Below are positions 34,602 through 42,854 of a stretch of 64,000 bases of DNA, piece by piece; position 1 is the stretch's first letter, and each line of letters opens with the position of its first letter. The stretch covers positions 124,001 to 188,000 of the forward strand of contig NZ_JACJVQ010000013.1 in the NCBI RefSeq assembly GCF_014212135.1. The letters are read 5' to 3'. The notes under the pieces were generated by a model. The model did no database searches. It saw only the letters and a list, made by a program, of their open reading frames with translations, and was not told the DNA's origin. This DNA comes from Cohnella thailandensis (lineage in GTDB: Bacteria; Bacillota; Bacilli; Paenibacillales; Paenibacillaceae). The position numbers were made by a program, and so were the translations under genes.

Positions 34602-35198
34602 TCAACCCGTAGGCTGACCGGTACGTATCATCTCTCGAATCCTCGACATCAGCTCGTCGGTGGCGGCATCCAGGTCTTCCTCGCCCTTCACCAGGTAAGG
34701 AGAGAGGTCCAGCGGCGCTCCGTAAACGGTCACCATCTTGCGAAACCAACGATAATCCCCGACGATAGCTACCGGAACGACGGTCGCTCCCGCTCTGACC
34801 GCCATGCTGACGGCTCCGCGCTTGCCCATCGCCACTCCTTCGATTCGCTCTCCCTTGCGGGTGCCTTCGGGGAAGATCCCCATGACCTTGCCTTCGCGAA
34901 GAAGAGTTATCGCCGTCTTGATGGCTTCCTTGCTGACTCCGCCTCGCTTCACCGGAAACGCGCCTACCGCTCGGATAAGAGATCCGAAGCCGGGAATTCG
35001 GAACAATTCTTCCTTCGCCATGTAATGCACCTTGCGAGGGACCGCAATGCCTATCGTGATCGGATCGAGTACGCTTAAATGATTGCTGCACAGCACCGCC
35101 GCACCCTCTGCAGGGATGTTGGAGACGCCTCTCGCTTCGAATCGAAACGCCGCCTTGAAAAAGGCGTGAAGCAATACCCTAGCAAACCCATATAGCAT
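34602..35198 (-). CDS. plsC: 1-acyl-sn-glycerol-3-phosphate acyltransferase
   Basis: It acylates lysophosphatidic acid to phosphatidic acid at the membrane. The 198-aa protein has the acyltransferase motifs NHLSVLDP near residue 38 (HX4D), GAFPVKRGG, and FPEGTRKG near 114. ATG at 35198 lies three bases after the cmk stop with GGGAGAAG before it. Together with plsY and gpsA it covers the early steps of phospholipid assembly. Confidence 0.94.
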   Translation of the reverse strand: MLYGFARVLLHAFFKAAFRFEARGVSNIPAEGAAVLCSNHLSVLDPITIGIAVPRKVHYMAKEELFRIPGFGSLIRAVGAFPVKRGGVSKEAIKTAITLLREGKVMGIFPEGTRKGERIEGVAMGKRGAVSMAVRAGATVVPVAIVGDYRWFRKMVTVYGAPLDLSPYLVKGEEDLDAATDELMSRIREMIRTGQPTG

Positions 35199-35201
35199 AA
35201 T

Positions 35202-35906
35202 TTACTTCTCCCTCGCCGAAATGGTTCTTACCGCCGATCGTCCCCATTCCACGATCTGGTCCGCGATCTCATCGATAGACCTTCCCGTCGAATCGAGATA
35301 TCTGGCATCCGGAGCTTGCAAGAGCGGCGCAAACTCCCGTTCTTGATCCTTCCGGTCCCGCTCGGCGATATCGAGCTTCAGCTGGTCTAGCGTTATGCCC
35401 GGGTTGTCCCCCAGCTCCTTGTATCTCCGCTCCGCCCGTTCGCGGGGGGAAGCCGTGAGAAACACTTTAAGCTCGGCATTCGGAAGCACATGAGTTCCGA
35501 TATCCCTTCCATCCATGACGACGCCTTTGGCATCGGCCATGCGTCTCTGAAGATCCGCCATCTTCCGGCGAACCGATTCAATCGCCGCTACCGCCGAGAC
35601 GTTGCGATTGACCTCGAGCGACCGGAGCCGTCCGGTGACGTCTTCGCCGTCCGCCAGGACTCTCTGTCCGTCTTCTCCGGGGAGAAGCTCGATCTCGAGC
35701 TCGTTCGCCAATCTTCCGATCTCCGGTGCATTGTCCGAAGACAATCCGCGTTCCAAGGCTATCGCGGTGACAGCCCGGTACATCGCTCCCGTATCGACAT
35801 AAACATACTGAAGCGCGTTAGCGACTAGACGGGCTACGGTGCTCTTGCCCGCTCCGGCAGGCCCGTCGATCGCAATATTGATTCGGTGACTCGACTGAAC
35901 ATCCAT
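35202..35906 (-). CDS. cmk: Cytidylate kinase
   Basis: It phosphorylates CMP and dCMP. The 234-aa P-loop kinase has INIAIDGPAGAGKSTVARLVA at the start in parts (P-loop GPAGAGKST near 16-24), YVDTGAMYRAVT, VVMDGRDIGTHVLPNAELKVFLTAS and RAERRYKEL. The AGGAGG site is 14 bases before this ATG, a long spacing, so the exact start is a little uncertain. Its place before plsC and rpsA matches B. subtilis. Confidence 0.94.
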   Translation of the reverse strand: MDVQSSHRINIAIDGPAGAGKSTVARLVANALQYVYVDTGAMYRAVTAIALERGLSSDNAPEIGRLANELEIELLPGEDGQRVLADGEDVTGRLRSLEVNRNVSAVAAIESVRRKMADLQRRMADAKGVVMDGRDIGTHVLPNAELKVFLTASPRERAERRYKELGDNPGITLDQLKLDIAERDRKDQEREFAPLLQAPDARYLDSTGRSIDEIADQIVEWGRSAVRTISAREK

Positions 35907-35942
35907 CTGTAAGAAAAGAGCCTCCTAATCAACTACCGTTAA

Positions 35943-35969
35943 GAAAAAAGCAGGCAGGCGCTGCCTGCC
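35943..35969 (-). terminator. Terminator after the YpfB-like gene
   Basis: GGCAGGC (35953-35959) and GCCTGCC (35963-35969) pair around a 3-nt loop, with TTTTTT on the minus strand at 35944-35949. It separates ypfA-ypfB from cmk. Confidence 0.8.
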
Positions 35970-36023
35970 GCGGATGAGAAAATTATACCACAGCCCGCCC
36001 TGCGAATGCAAAATCAAGCAGAA

Positions 36024-36227
36024 TCAGCGGACGCCCGCGCTAGAAACATACGGGATCCCTTCCCATTCATCCATATTCGTCAGATGATGCCTGAAGAAAG
36101 GGAAGTGCAAGGCGATCTGCGCGACAATAAGGAGAATCGCCAGCGCGGCCGCCGCTTTGATCAGCCATCTTTCCGCTTTATCCATCCAGCTTCCGTTCCA
36201 TCCGCTAGCCTTTGGGCCGGTTCTCAT
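36024..36227 (-). CDS. YpfB-like small membrane protein
   Basis: A 67-aa protein with one membrane helix (IKAAAALAILLIVAQIALHF). It is in the position of B. subtilis ypfB (DUF5359) between ypfA and cmk. The family usually starts like MDKAERWLIK, here Met15 (ATG at 36185), so the true start may be 14 residues later. Ribosome sites are weak for both. Six bases separate it from the ypfA stop. Function unknown. Confidence 0.7.
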   Translation of the reverse strand: MRTGPKASGWNGSWMDKAERWLIKAAAALAILLIVAQIALHFPFFRHHLTNMDEWEGIPYVSSAGVR

Positions 36228-36233
36228 TATTCA

Positions 36234-36887
36234 TCAATCCCTGCGCATGTCGATTTGTCTCTCGAAGCAGTAGCGAATGACCTTCTGCTGCTCGGAGTCT
36301 TGAATCTCGTCGAATTTCATCATGACCACGTAATGGTTGGGTTCAACCTCGTTGACCCGTACGACCTCTCCGACGAATTGGGCGTGGGTCACGGTATTCG
36401 CCCGGAACGGAATGAGCAGCCAGCAATTCAGCTTCATTCCTTTGACGATCGGCCACTTGCGCTCGCACCGGAACGATACGCCGCCGCCGCCGACATCCTC
36501 CGTCAAGGCGACGAACCGGGTTTTCTCCCCGATCCGCACGGCGATCTCCAGCTCCGTCTCCACCCGGAGAAAGCTGCGCCGCTGCTCCTTCGTAATTTCG
36601 TCCGGCTGGGGCATTTGGATTTCCACGAGGTTAACGATGTCTTTTCTTATGCCCTTGACGACGGTATGGAATTGATGTTTGACGCCGTCGGCGGTAAAAT
36701 AATTCGCTATCAATCTCTCTCCCGCATGGGTTCGGTAATATCGCTTGGTCTGCTCGTCCATCGGAATTTCGATGAAGACCGACTCCGCGTTTAAATCCGC
36801 TATTCTGGATCGATAGGTGGGCGCCTGATCCTGGCCGGATTCGCTTGCTAATTGCAAGAACATGGTTTGATTCACTTTCGGAAGCAC
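36234..36887 (-). CDS. PilZ-domain flagellar brake protein (YpfA/MotI-like)
   Basis: In B. subtilis this protein (YpfA, DgrA or MotI) binds cyclic di-GMP and slows the flagellar motor. The 217-aa protein equals it in length, with an N-terminal YcgR-like domain and a C-terminal PilZ domain. The RxxxR motif is present as QRRSFLRVETE near residue 102. The second motif, normally D/NxSxxG, reads DVGGGG, so the serine is missing. I place the start at GTG 36887, six bases after GGAGGG. An earlier ATG has no site. Confidence 0.85.
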   Translation of the reverse strand: MLPKVNQTMFLQLASESGQDQAPTYRSRIADLNAESVFIEIPMDEQTKRYYRTHAGERLIANYFTADGVKHQFHTVVKGIRKDIVNLVEIQMPQPDEITKEQRRSFLRVETELEIAVRIGEKTRFVALTEDVGGGGVSFRCERKWPIVKGMKLNCWLLIPFRANTVTHAQFVGEVVRVNEVEPNHYVVMMKFDEIQDSEQQKVIRYCFERQIDMRRD

Positions 36888-36916
36888 CCGGAACCCTCCA
36901 ACTCGCACGGCATAAT

Positions 36917-36953
36917 CAGTGCGAAACCGCACTGTTTTCGACCAATTATACCA
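36917..36953 (-). promoter_or_regulatory. Promoter -10 and leader hairpin of ypfA
   Basis: The minus strand has an extended -10 TGGTATAAT (plus 36945-36953) and, just inside the transcript, a perfect CAGTGCG/CGCACTG hairpin (36917-36934). Confidence 0.5.
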
Positions 36954-36983
36954 TGCGAATCCGAAGATAGGCATATCGGCTGA

Positions 36984-37020
36984 AGAAAAAGCCGCCTCGC
37001 GCTTGGCAAGCGGCGGAGGC
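36984..37020 (-). terminator. Terminator after ypeB
   Basis: GCCTCCGCCGCTTG and CAAGCGCGAGGCGGC pair over a long GC-rich stem followed by TTTTTC on the minus strand. Confidence 0.82.
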
Positions 37021-37043
37021 AGCCGTTCTTATCCTTTATCCGG

Positions 37044-38408
37044 TCACTGAAGAAGCGCTTTGGCCGACTCCGGAATCTTCTCGATCGTCTCCTCGACGCC
37101 CGTATCGGCATTGATGTACATGCGATATCGGGAACCGTCGATCTTGCCGACGAATTCATGGCACAGCACCTGTTTTTTCATTTCGTTCTCTATGAGCGAC
37201 AGGCTGTGGCCTTGAACCTTGAAATTCGGATTCAGAACCTTCTCGGCTTCCTGCTTGCTGATCTTCGGAGCCGGAAGCTTAACCGTCTTCTCTGCGAACA
37301 CGTGATCCTTCGCCTGCAGGCCGACCGCTTCCCCGTTGTCCATGGCGATCCGGACGGTGACTTTGTCCGGGTAGATGCGAACGTTATCCTGCTGCCGGAC
37401 GAAAGTAAACACCGACACATGGTCGTATTGATCGTAAGTCACCGGCGTCATGTCCTTATAACCGTGACGCAGAAGAAATTGCGAAGCTTTGTCTCTCGTC
37501 GCGGCCAAGTCCAGCTTGCGCGTAGTCACGGTCCGAGGATTCATATACCAGAGCAGCTCTCCGCCCTTGCGGGTATAATCCATCTCGATCCGATCCCCGT
37601 TATGGCCGTTGATCGATACGGAGTAGATCGGCATCTGGGTCGCCGCGCCGTTCTCGGTGACCTTGACCTCCGCCTCGTTGCCGGAGAACGTCCGGGTTCC
37701 GAGGAAAGAGAGCGCTTTTTGCTTGACTTCCTCCGCCGATACATCGGGCCCGGTCAGCATCTGAACCGACTTCCGGCTCTTCGTCGACATGGAGGAAGGT
37801 CCCCAGTCGTTCTCCGGGTAGGAGCCGATCTTCTTATCGACCGCCTTGAAGCCGTCGATGATCGTATTGCCTCCCGGCTCGTCCTTGCTCGCCATCGCCA
37901 CCTCGACATCCATCCAGCGGAGGTGATCGCTCATCACGGCGTCTTCCACCTTGCCCAGATCCTTGTTGATGTCCGTCGCTTTGGCGTAGAGAGACTTCAT
38001 CGTCTTCAACTCGTCGTCCGACAACGGCTGTTTGGTCAAGTCCCGCACCGAAGCGGAATAAGCGAAGTCCGAGATTCGGGACAGAAAGTCGCTGGCCTGG
38101 TTGAACGGAAGCAGCGCCAGCGGCAGCTGATTGACCTCGTTCTGGGCTTGGCTAGTCAATCTCCACACCTTGACCAATCCCTTGCGCTGAGCGGCTTGGG
38201 AAACGGAATTGACGGCGAGAGTCTGGCCCAGCTCATCCTGCAGGCGGTTCATGTGGTTCGTTAAATCGTGGAACGCACGCTGATACTGATTCTCCGCCTT
38301 GATCAGAACCGAGTTTTTCTCCTGATGCTCCTGGTAACCCCAAATCAGGGAACCGACCAACAAAATCGTTGCGATTGGAAACAAAACCGAGCTTAGTCGC
38401 GCATACAT
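37044..38408 (-). CDS. ypeB: Germination protein YpeB
   Basis: It places and stabilises the cortex-lytic enzyme SleB in the spore. The 454-aa protein has an N-terminal membrane helix (VLFPIATILLVGSLIWGY), a long helical region and C-terminal PepSY-like repeats (LSLIENEMKKQVLCHEFVGKIDGSRYRMYINADTGVEETIEKI in parts). Length is standard. sleB, normally next to ypeB, is not upstream or elsewhere in the window. Confidence 0.93.
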   Translation of the reverse strand: MYARLSSVLFPIATILLVGSLIWGYQEHQEKNSVLIKAENQYQRAFHDLTNHMNRLQDELGQTLAVNSVSQAAQRKGLVKVWRLTSQAQNEVNQLPLALLPFNQASDFLSRISDFAYSASVRDLTKQPLSDDELKTMKSLYAKATDINKDLGKVEDAVMSDHLRWMDVEVAMASKDEPGGNTIIDGFKAVDKKIGSYPENDWGPSSMSTKSRKSVQMLTGPDVSAEEVKQKALSFLGTRTFSGNEAEVKVTENGAATQMPIYSVSINGHNGDRIEMDYTRKGGELLWYMNPRTVTTRKLDLAATRDKASQFLLRHGYKDMTPVTYDQYDHVSVFTFVRQQDNVRIYPDKVTVRIAMDNGEAVGLQAKDHVFAEKTVKLPAPKISKQEAEKVLNPNFKVQGHSLSLIENEMKKQVLCHEFVGKIDGSRYRMYINADTGVEETIEKIPESAKALLQ

Positions 38409-38514
38409 GAAAAGCCGACCCCTTTCATTCCCATACTGCCGTTCGGCGTTAGTGTGGGATGAGGAGGCCGACTTTATGCAAGCAAATACGACTTCGCCGT
38501 AAGCTTGCGCAAGG

Positions 38515-38670
38515 CTATGCTTTCTCTTCGATCGCGAAATCGTCCATGTTGCTGCATACGCACATCTTAAACCCCGTATCGATGCGGCCGCGATCCCTTC
38601 GCCCTCTAAGGACGAACTTCTCTCCGCACCAATTGCAGCGTATCGTCACTTTGACCCTCAACGACGACAT
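38515..38670 (-). CDS. Small zinc-ribbon-like protein, 51 aa
   Basis: I do not know a named family. The ATG at 38670 follows GGAGGG, and the product has CNWCGEKF near residues 12-19 and CVCSN near 36-40, four cysteines fit for one metal. It is basic in the middle (RGRRDRGR). It may bind nucleic acid or act as a small assembly factor, which is a guess. Three in-frame residues of Met upstream lack a ribosome site. It lies between prsW and ypeB. Confidence 0.6.
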   Translation of the reverse strand: MSSLRVKVTIRCNWCGEKFVLRGRRDRGRIDTGFKMCVCSNMDDFAIEEKA

Positions 38671-38742
38671 CCTTTTCCCTCCAACCGTAATCCGCTTCGC
38701 CGCCAAGGCGAGCCTGCTTACTTGGAAGTATAGGCACGTCGG

Positions 38743-39465
38743 TCAAAATTTAATCTCTTCTTCCCGTTTGACCCAGCGGAAGGGCGATCTCGCATTCGCG
38801 TGATTGACGCTCCGGATGCCTCGCAGCCAGAGCAGGAACATAAACGGAACCATCACCCAAAGCCATTCCGATGGGATGGTTTGCATGAGGTAATCGTACA
38901 ATCCGTGCGCGAAAAGCGGCGTCAGCAAGGCAAGCGCGAGATGAAGCTTCACCGCTCGTCCGGCGGAAAATTTCGCCTTGCCAAGGGAATATCCCATGAA
39001 GACGCCGAACAAAGCATGCCCGGATACGGGGAGCAGCGCCCTCGCCAGCAGCATTCCGAAGGTTACCGGCTCCGTAAAGGCGTACAGGACGTTCTCGACG
39101 GTCGCGAAGCCCAGCGACACCGCCGTCGCGTACACGATGCCGTCATAAGGCTCGTCGAATTCCGTATGGTTGTATATGATGTGGTACAGCACGAACCACT
39201 TGACGAATTCTTCTACCCCCGCCGAAGTGATAAACGAGAAAGCTACCGGCGATTCGTCTCCGATCCACAGCAGCAGCCCTCGTTGTATGATCATGACGGG
39301 CAATACGATCAGCACGCCGGCCAGGAACAGCTTGATGACGACGTGCAAGGGCTCGGCGTCGTAGCGGTCCTTCCAATAAAAGTAAGCAAGCAAGGCGATC
39401 CCAGGAGCGATGGCCGCCGCGAGCACTGAAAAGAGTAGCACCCTGCGCCCTCCCCCCTTTCTCAT
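38743..39465 (-). CDS. prsW: Intramembrane protease PrsW
   Basis: In B. subtilis it makes the first cut in the anti-sigma factor RsiW after envelope stress. The 240-aa protein has about eight membrane helices, with active-site motifs EEFVKW near residue 85, GHALFGVFMGYSLG near 148 and FAHGLYDY near 183, as in the PrsW family. ATG at 39465 follows GGGGGGAG. It is yPdC in older naming and is linked to the ypeB region in both species. Confidence 0.92.
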   Translation of the reverse strand: MRKGGGRRVLLFSVLAAAIAPGIALLAYFYWKDRYDAEPLHVVIKLFLAGVLIVLPVMIIQRGLLLWIGDESPVAFSFITSAGVEEFVKWFVLYHIIYNHTEFDEPYDGIVYATAVSLGFATVENVLYAFTEPVTFGMLLARALLPVSGHALFGVFMGYSLGKAKFSAGRAVKLHLALALLTPLFAHGLYDYLMQTIPSEWLWVMVPFMFLLWLRGIRSVNHANARSPFRWVKREEEIKF

Positions 39466-39608
39466 AATCCATTATACAACGGCTTGGCGTTCCCGACACC
39501 CCCATGGAACCAAGTTCCTGCAATCGATAGTGAACAAAAAACGAACAAATCGCGGCAGCGGCTTGCGCGCGCTGGGCGATCTGTTCGCGTCGTACGATCC
39601 TATGTTGC

Positions 39609-40211
39609 TCAACTAAAGCTCTCCGCGAGCACTTTAACCGCGTTGGATGCGATGATCAGCTTGCCGTACTCCTCAAGAACGGCAGGAGTGACCGAAGTGG
39701 CTTCCCCGTATTCCGCCAGCACGGCGATCAGCGCATGATAGCCGCTGCTCTCGAGGCTGGCCGGATCGAAGCATAGAATCCACTGGTTCTGGTACCGGTA
39801 CATTCGGCCCTCATCCGTCAAGCGATTGTTCAGCATCTTAGCCGCGCCGATGGCGTCTTCAATGTCGCGAAAACGATATATGATGGCTTCGCTCTGTTCG
39901 AGCGTTACTTCCATTTCGTACACTTCTTCGTCCAGCTCGTCATCCGAGGACGAATCCGCGTCTTTATCGATCTTGCCTCTAGTGACGATGACAACCATGC
40001 CTTGAGCGGGCATGGCGAAGACTTCGACCGCAAGCGGTCCCGAAGCGTCGAACCCCAATTCGCTGTATGCTTGATCCATCATCTCGCTAAACAGCTCGTG
40101 AACCTTCGGAATTTCCCGCCACATATCTTCTTTTTGAATTCCGCGCTCTGTCAAATCGTCAAAGGTAAGGAAAATCCTAATCTTGTCTTGGCTAAGCCGC
40201 TCCATCCTCAT
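39609..40211 (-). CDS. MecA-family adaptor protein
   Basis: It delivers substrates to ClpC. The 200-aa protein opens with MRMERLSQDKIRIFLTFDDLTERGI, the MecA N-terminal substrate domain, has an acidic linker with SSSDDELDEEV near 112, and a C-terminal ClpC-binding domain (IYRFRDIEDAIGAAKML). Start at ATG 40211 behind GGGAGG. The context near prsW resembles B. subtilis ypbH (the second MecA), so it may be MecB rather than MecA. Confidence 0.88.
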   Translation of the reverse strand: MRMERLSQDKIRIFLTFDDLTERGIQKEDMWREIPKVHELFSEMMDQAYSELGFDASGPLAVEVFAMPAQGMVVIVTRGKIDKDADSSSDDELDEEVYEMEVTLEQSEAIIYRFRDIEDAIGAAKMLNNRLTDEGRMYRYQNQWILCFDPASLESSGYHALIAVLAEYGEATSVTPAVLEEYGKLIIASNAVKVLAESFS

Positions 40212-40344
40212 GACAGGATCCTCCCTTCTGCACACGATGGGTGATATCAGCGTATGACGTGGCATATAATGTGTGAGTGTTTTTTGCTTTTAAAGCATTT
40301 TATCACTTCTCCATATGAAATGCACTAGGGAAAACCAACGAAAT

Positions 40345-40397
40345 GAAAAAATCGGCACCCGTCTTCCTATTTGGGAAGGAATGGATGCCGATTTTTG
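40345..40397 (-). terminator. Terminator after the 117-aa gene
   Basis: AAAATCGGCA and TGCCGATTTTT flank an imperfect stem with inner CTTCC/GGAAG, giving a T run on both strands. A second short GC stem CTCCCCCA/TGGGGGAG lies at 40412-40431, directly after the stop. Confidence 0.7.
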
Positions 40398-40431
40398 TGG
40401 TTACCCGGGGGCTCCCCCATAAGTGGGGGAG

Positions 40432-40785
40432 TTAGATCCGGTGCTCGCCGCTCTGTTCGAGAATTTCGTTGATGCTCTCTTTAACGCCCGAATCTTGAGC
40501 GGCCAGATGGGCGACTTGGGACAAGCCCGCGCCGTTATCGGACGAATGCTTCCGATCCGGGGATCGGCTCGAGTAACCGGACGATTCGCGATGGCCGATC
40601 TTGTCGCTGCTTCCGAATCTTCCTCCGACGATGCGGCCGATCGTATCTTCCTTCATTCCGTTCCATCTGCTCTTCATCCGCTCTCCGACCATGCCCGCCG
40701 CGGCGCTAACCATCCGATTGCGCCTGGCAATCATTACGACGGCCGCTCCCGCCAGCGCGCCCATCAAGAATGTCGTCGTCTTCAT
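40432..40785 (-). CDS. Hypothetical 117-aa membrane-anchored protein
   Basis: I do not recognise the family. After MKTTTFLMGALAGAAVVMIAR (one membrane helix) the protein is polar, basic and low in complexity, and resembles small YtxH-type membrane proteins only in layout. Start at ATG 40785 with AGGAGG seven bases upstream. It is divergent from the deacetylase gene and has a clear terminator. Confidence 0.65.
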   Translation of the reverse strand: MKTTTFLMGALAGAAVVMIARRNRMVSAAAGMVGERMKSRWNGMKEDTIGRIVGGRFGSSDKIGHRESSGYSSRSPDRKHSSDNGAGLSQVAHLAAQDSGVKESINEILEQSGEHRI

Positions 40786-40969
40786 CCTTACGCCTCCTGC
40801 TCGTGGCAAAGATTCAAAATCCATATTGCCTTCAAGCAGTAGTTTGGCCCTTAACGCTCCGGTCATCCCCCAACAAATTAAGGAAGACGTACCAGTGTGA
40901 CGGCGATGCGGTTATGCTATGATCAGCATAGATTAGCCCAATACCTATACATAAGGAGCAAGATGCTAC

Positions 40970-41842
40970 ATGCGCCGCCTAACCGCCGCTGCCACGATCC
41001 CGATTCTGCTTATGTCCTTGACCGCTTGCGGCCAGTCCGATTCTCCCGAACCTGCCGTTCCGCCGGCGAACGCCTCTCCGACGATCGCGGCTTCCGGCTC
41101 CCCGAGCCCGTCCCCTTCCGTCTCGCCGGCACCTTCGCAAGAAGCTCCGTCGGAGGCGGCCGAAGCGTCCGAAACCCCGGAGAAGCTCGCTCCCTTATAC
41201 CGGATGAACAAGAACTACGACATCGTCCCTATCGACAAGGAGAAAACGGACCGCAAGGTCGTCCTTCTCACCTTCGACGACGGTCCCAAAAAATCGGAAA
41301 CGCTGGATCCTATACTGGATACGCTAGATAAGCATCGGGCGAAAGCCATCTTCTTCGTGAACGGCTATCGGGTCAAAGAGCATCCCGAGTTGCTGGAAGA
41401 GATCGCGAATCGCGGCCAGACCATCGGCAATCATTCCTGGGATCACATTCAATTGGGCAAGGAATCGGCCGATACGATCCGGAAGCAGATCGGAGACGTT
41501 CAAGATTTGGTGAAGGAGATTACCGGATCCTCTCCCGTCTTTTTCCGTCCGCCCCACGGTTCCGGCAACGAGGATGCCCATCGGATCGCGGCGGAATACG
41601 GCCTCCTCTACATGACCTGGTCGAACGGCTCGCTGGATTGGGAGATGACGGGAGACAAAATCAAGGATAAAACGGCGGCGATCCTTACGAACATAACCGA
41701 CCAGCTGCATTCCGGAAGCAATATCCTGATGCACGAGCTTCCTTGGACGGCAGAAGCTCTGGACAGCATACTGTCGGCTTTGGAGGACAAGGGATACTCC
41801 TTCGTCGACCCGGCTTTGATCGACGTTGCGGCGCAGCCCTGA
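40970..41842 (+). CDS. Polysaccharide deacetylase lipoprotein
   Basis: A NodB-homology (CE4) enzyme that removes acetyl groups from peptidoglycan or chitin oligomers outside the cell. The 290-aa protein has a lipobox LMSLTAC (Cys 20), a Pro/Ser-rich linker to about residue 75, and the motifs LTFDDGPKKS, GNHSWDH, FFRPPHGSGN and MHELPWTAEALDSIL. The two histidines of HSWDH and the Asp of FDDG bind metal. RBS AAGGAG is ten bases before the ATG. Substrate undetermined. Confidence 0.9.
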   Translation: MRRLTAAATIPILLMSLTACGQSDSPEPAVPPANASPTIAASGSPSPSPSVSPAPSQEAPSEAAEASETPEKLAPLYRMNKNYDIVPIDKEKTDRKVVLLTFDDGPKKSETLDPILDTLDKHRAKAIFFVNGYRVKEHPELLEEIANRGQTIGNHSWDHIQLGKESADTIRKQIGDVQDLVKEITGSSPVFFRPPHGSGNEDAHRIAAEYGLLYMTWSNGSLDWEMTGDKIKDKTAAILTNITDQLHSGSNILMHELPWTAEALDSILSALEDKGYSFVDPALIDVAAQP

Positions 41843-41853
41843 TCTCCGCCGGA

Positions 41854-42168
41854 TCAGGAATTGCCCGGGGTTCCGCCATGGTTCTGATTGCCCCACCAGA
41901 TGAGGCCGGCCACCAGGCAGAAGAATATCGCCACCAGCGCGCGGTAGAACCACCGGCTCCAGGAGCCGCTGCTCGACGGGTGAACCGTCGAACGAGGCGG
42001 CATTCCCGTCTCCGGAATGCCGGAGAACTCCGCCGCTTTGGCGATGGCTTCTTCCAGCTCCTCGAGAGTCCGAGGCTCCTCGGCCGCGGCGGATTCTTCT
42101 TCCGCGAATGCTCGCTGCTTCGCCGCGACGTAACGCTCCCAAGCGTTCGTACGATCGTTCGGGCTCAT
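41854..42168 (-). CDS. Hypothetical 104-aa protein with C-terminal membrane helix
   Basis: I see no known domain. Residues 1-55 are a polar, glutamate-rich helix (AAKQRAFAEEESAAAEEPRTL), then a proline/serine linker and a membrane helix near 78-96 (ALVAIFFCLVAGLIWWG). Start ATG 42168 overlaps the CPBP gene stop by 4 bp, so the two are coupled. It may be a tail-anchored partner of the CPBP protein. Confidence 0.65.
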   Translation of the reverse strand: MSPNDRTNAWERYVAAKQRAFAEEESAAAEEPRTLEELEEAIAKAAEFSGIPETGMPPRSTVHPSSSGSWSRWFYRALVAIFFCLVAGLIWWGNQNHGGTPGNS

Positions 42169-42764
42169 CGTTCGGCCTCCTTCCGGAAGCGGATGATCAG
42201 TCCCATGATGAGATCGAACGCGAAGTGGGCCGCGATCGGAGCCCATATCGTACCCGTATGCTCTTGAATCCATCCGAGCGAGTAGCTGATGCCGAACACC
42301 ATTCCCGTGGGGATCCAGTGCTTCAAGTAGCGGACGTGGATGGCGGCGAAGAGAATGCTTGTCCAATAAGCGCCGACAGCGTATTGGATCGCTCCGCGGA
42401 ACAGAAGCTCCTCGCAGATGCTGACGATCAGGCAGATGACGACGATGTGCCAGATCGGCCGCTTTTTGAACATTTTCTCGTTCACGCCGCCGTCATCCAT
42501 CGCTTGCTCGGGCACCCATCTGGAGACGGCGATTTCAAACAAGACGATCAGCGCCGCCAAACCGGCGCCCCAATAAAGAAAATCGAGGGAATCGTTAAAG
42601 CGAAACAAATTTATGACGCTTCTGCCCTGAAAAATCACCCATAAGAAGCCGATAATGAAAGTAATCAGTTGCGTCAAATACAAATTGATCAGCAAGAGAC
42701 GATCGTCAAGCTGTCCGATATCGACCTTGCGAACCTTGACGTTGCGGATGTTGAATTTTTTCAT
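42165..42764 (-). CDS. CPBP-family intramembrane metalloprotease
   Basis: Rce1/CAAX-like membrane protein (B. subtilis YpbD is related). The 199-aa protein has four to five helices and the three motifs EELLFRG near residue 120 (EExxxR), FAAIHVRYLKHWIPTG near 142 and APIAAHFAFD near 178. The third His is in AHF. Substrate unknown. It is in the ypb region near prsW, as in B. subtilis. Confidence 0.87.
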   Translation of the reverse strand: MKKFNIRNVKVRKVDIGQLDDRLLLINLYLTQLITFIIGFLWVIFQGRSVINLFRFNDSLDFLYWGAGLAALIVLFEIAVSRWVPEQAMDDGGVNEKMFKKRPIWHIVVICLIVSICEELLFRGAIQYAVGAYWTSILFAAIHVRYLKHWIPTGMVFGISYSLGWIQEHTGTIWAPIAAHFAFDLIMGLIIRFRKEAER

Positions 42765-42854
42765 GTTCCCTCAGTTCGTTCCGTGATTTGTTGTTTGCAC
42801 TGCCTGTTCAATCCCAGCCTAAACCTACTAAATGACAGTTAAGAGGAGTTACCG

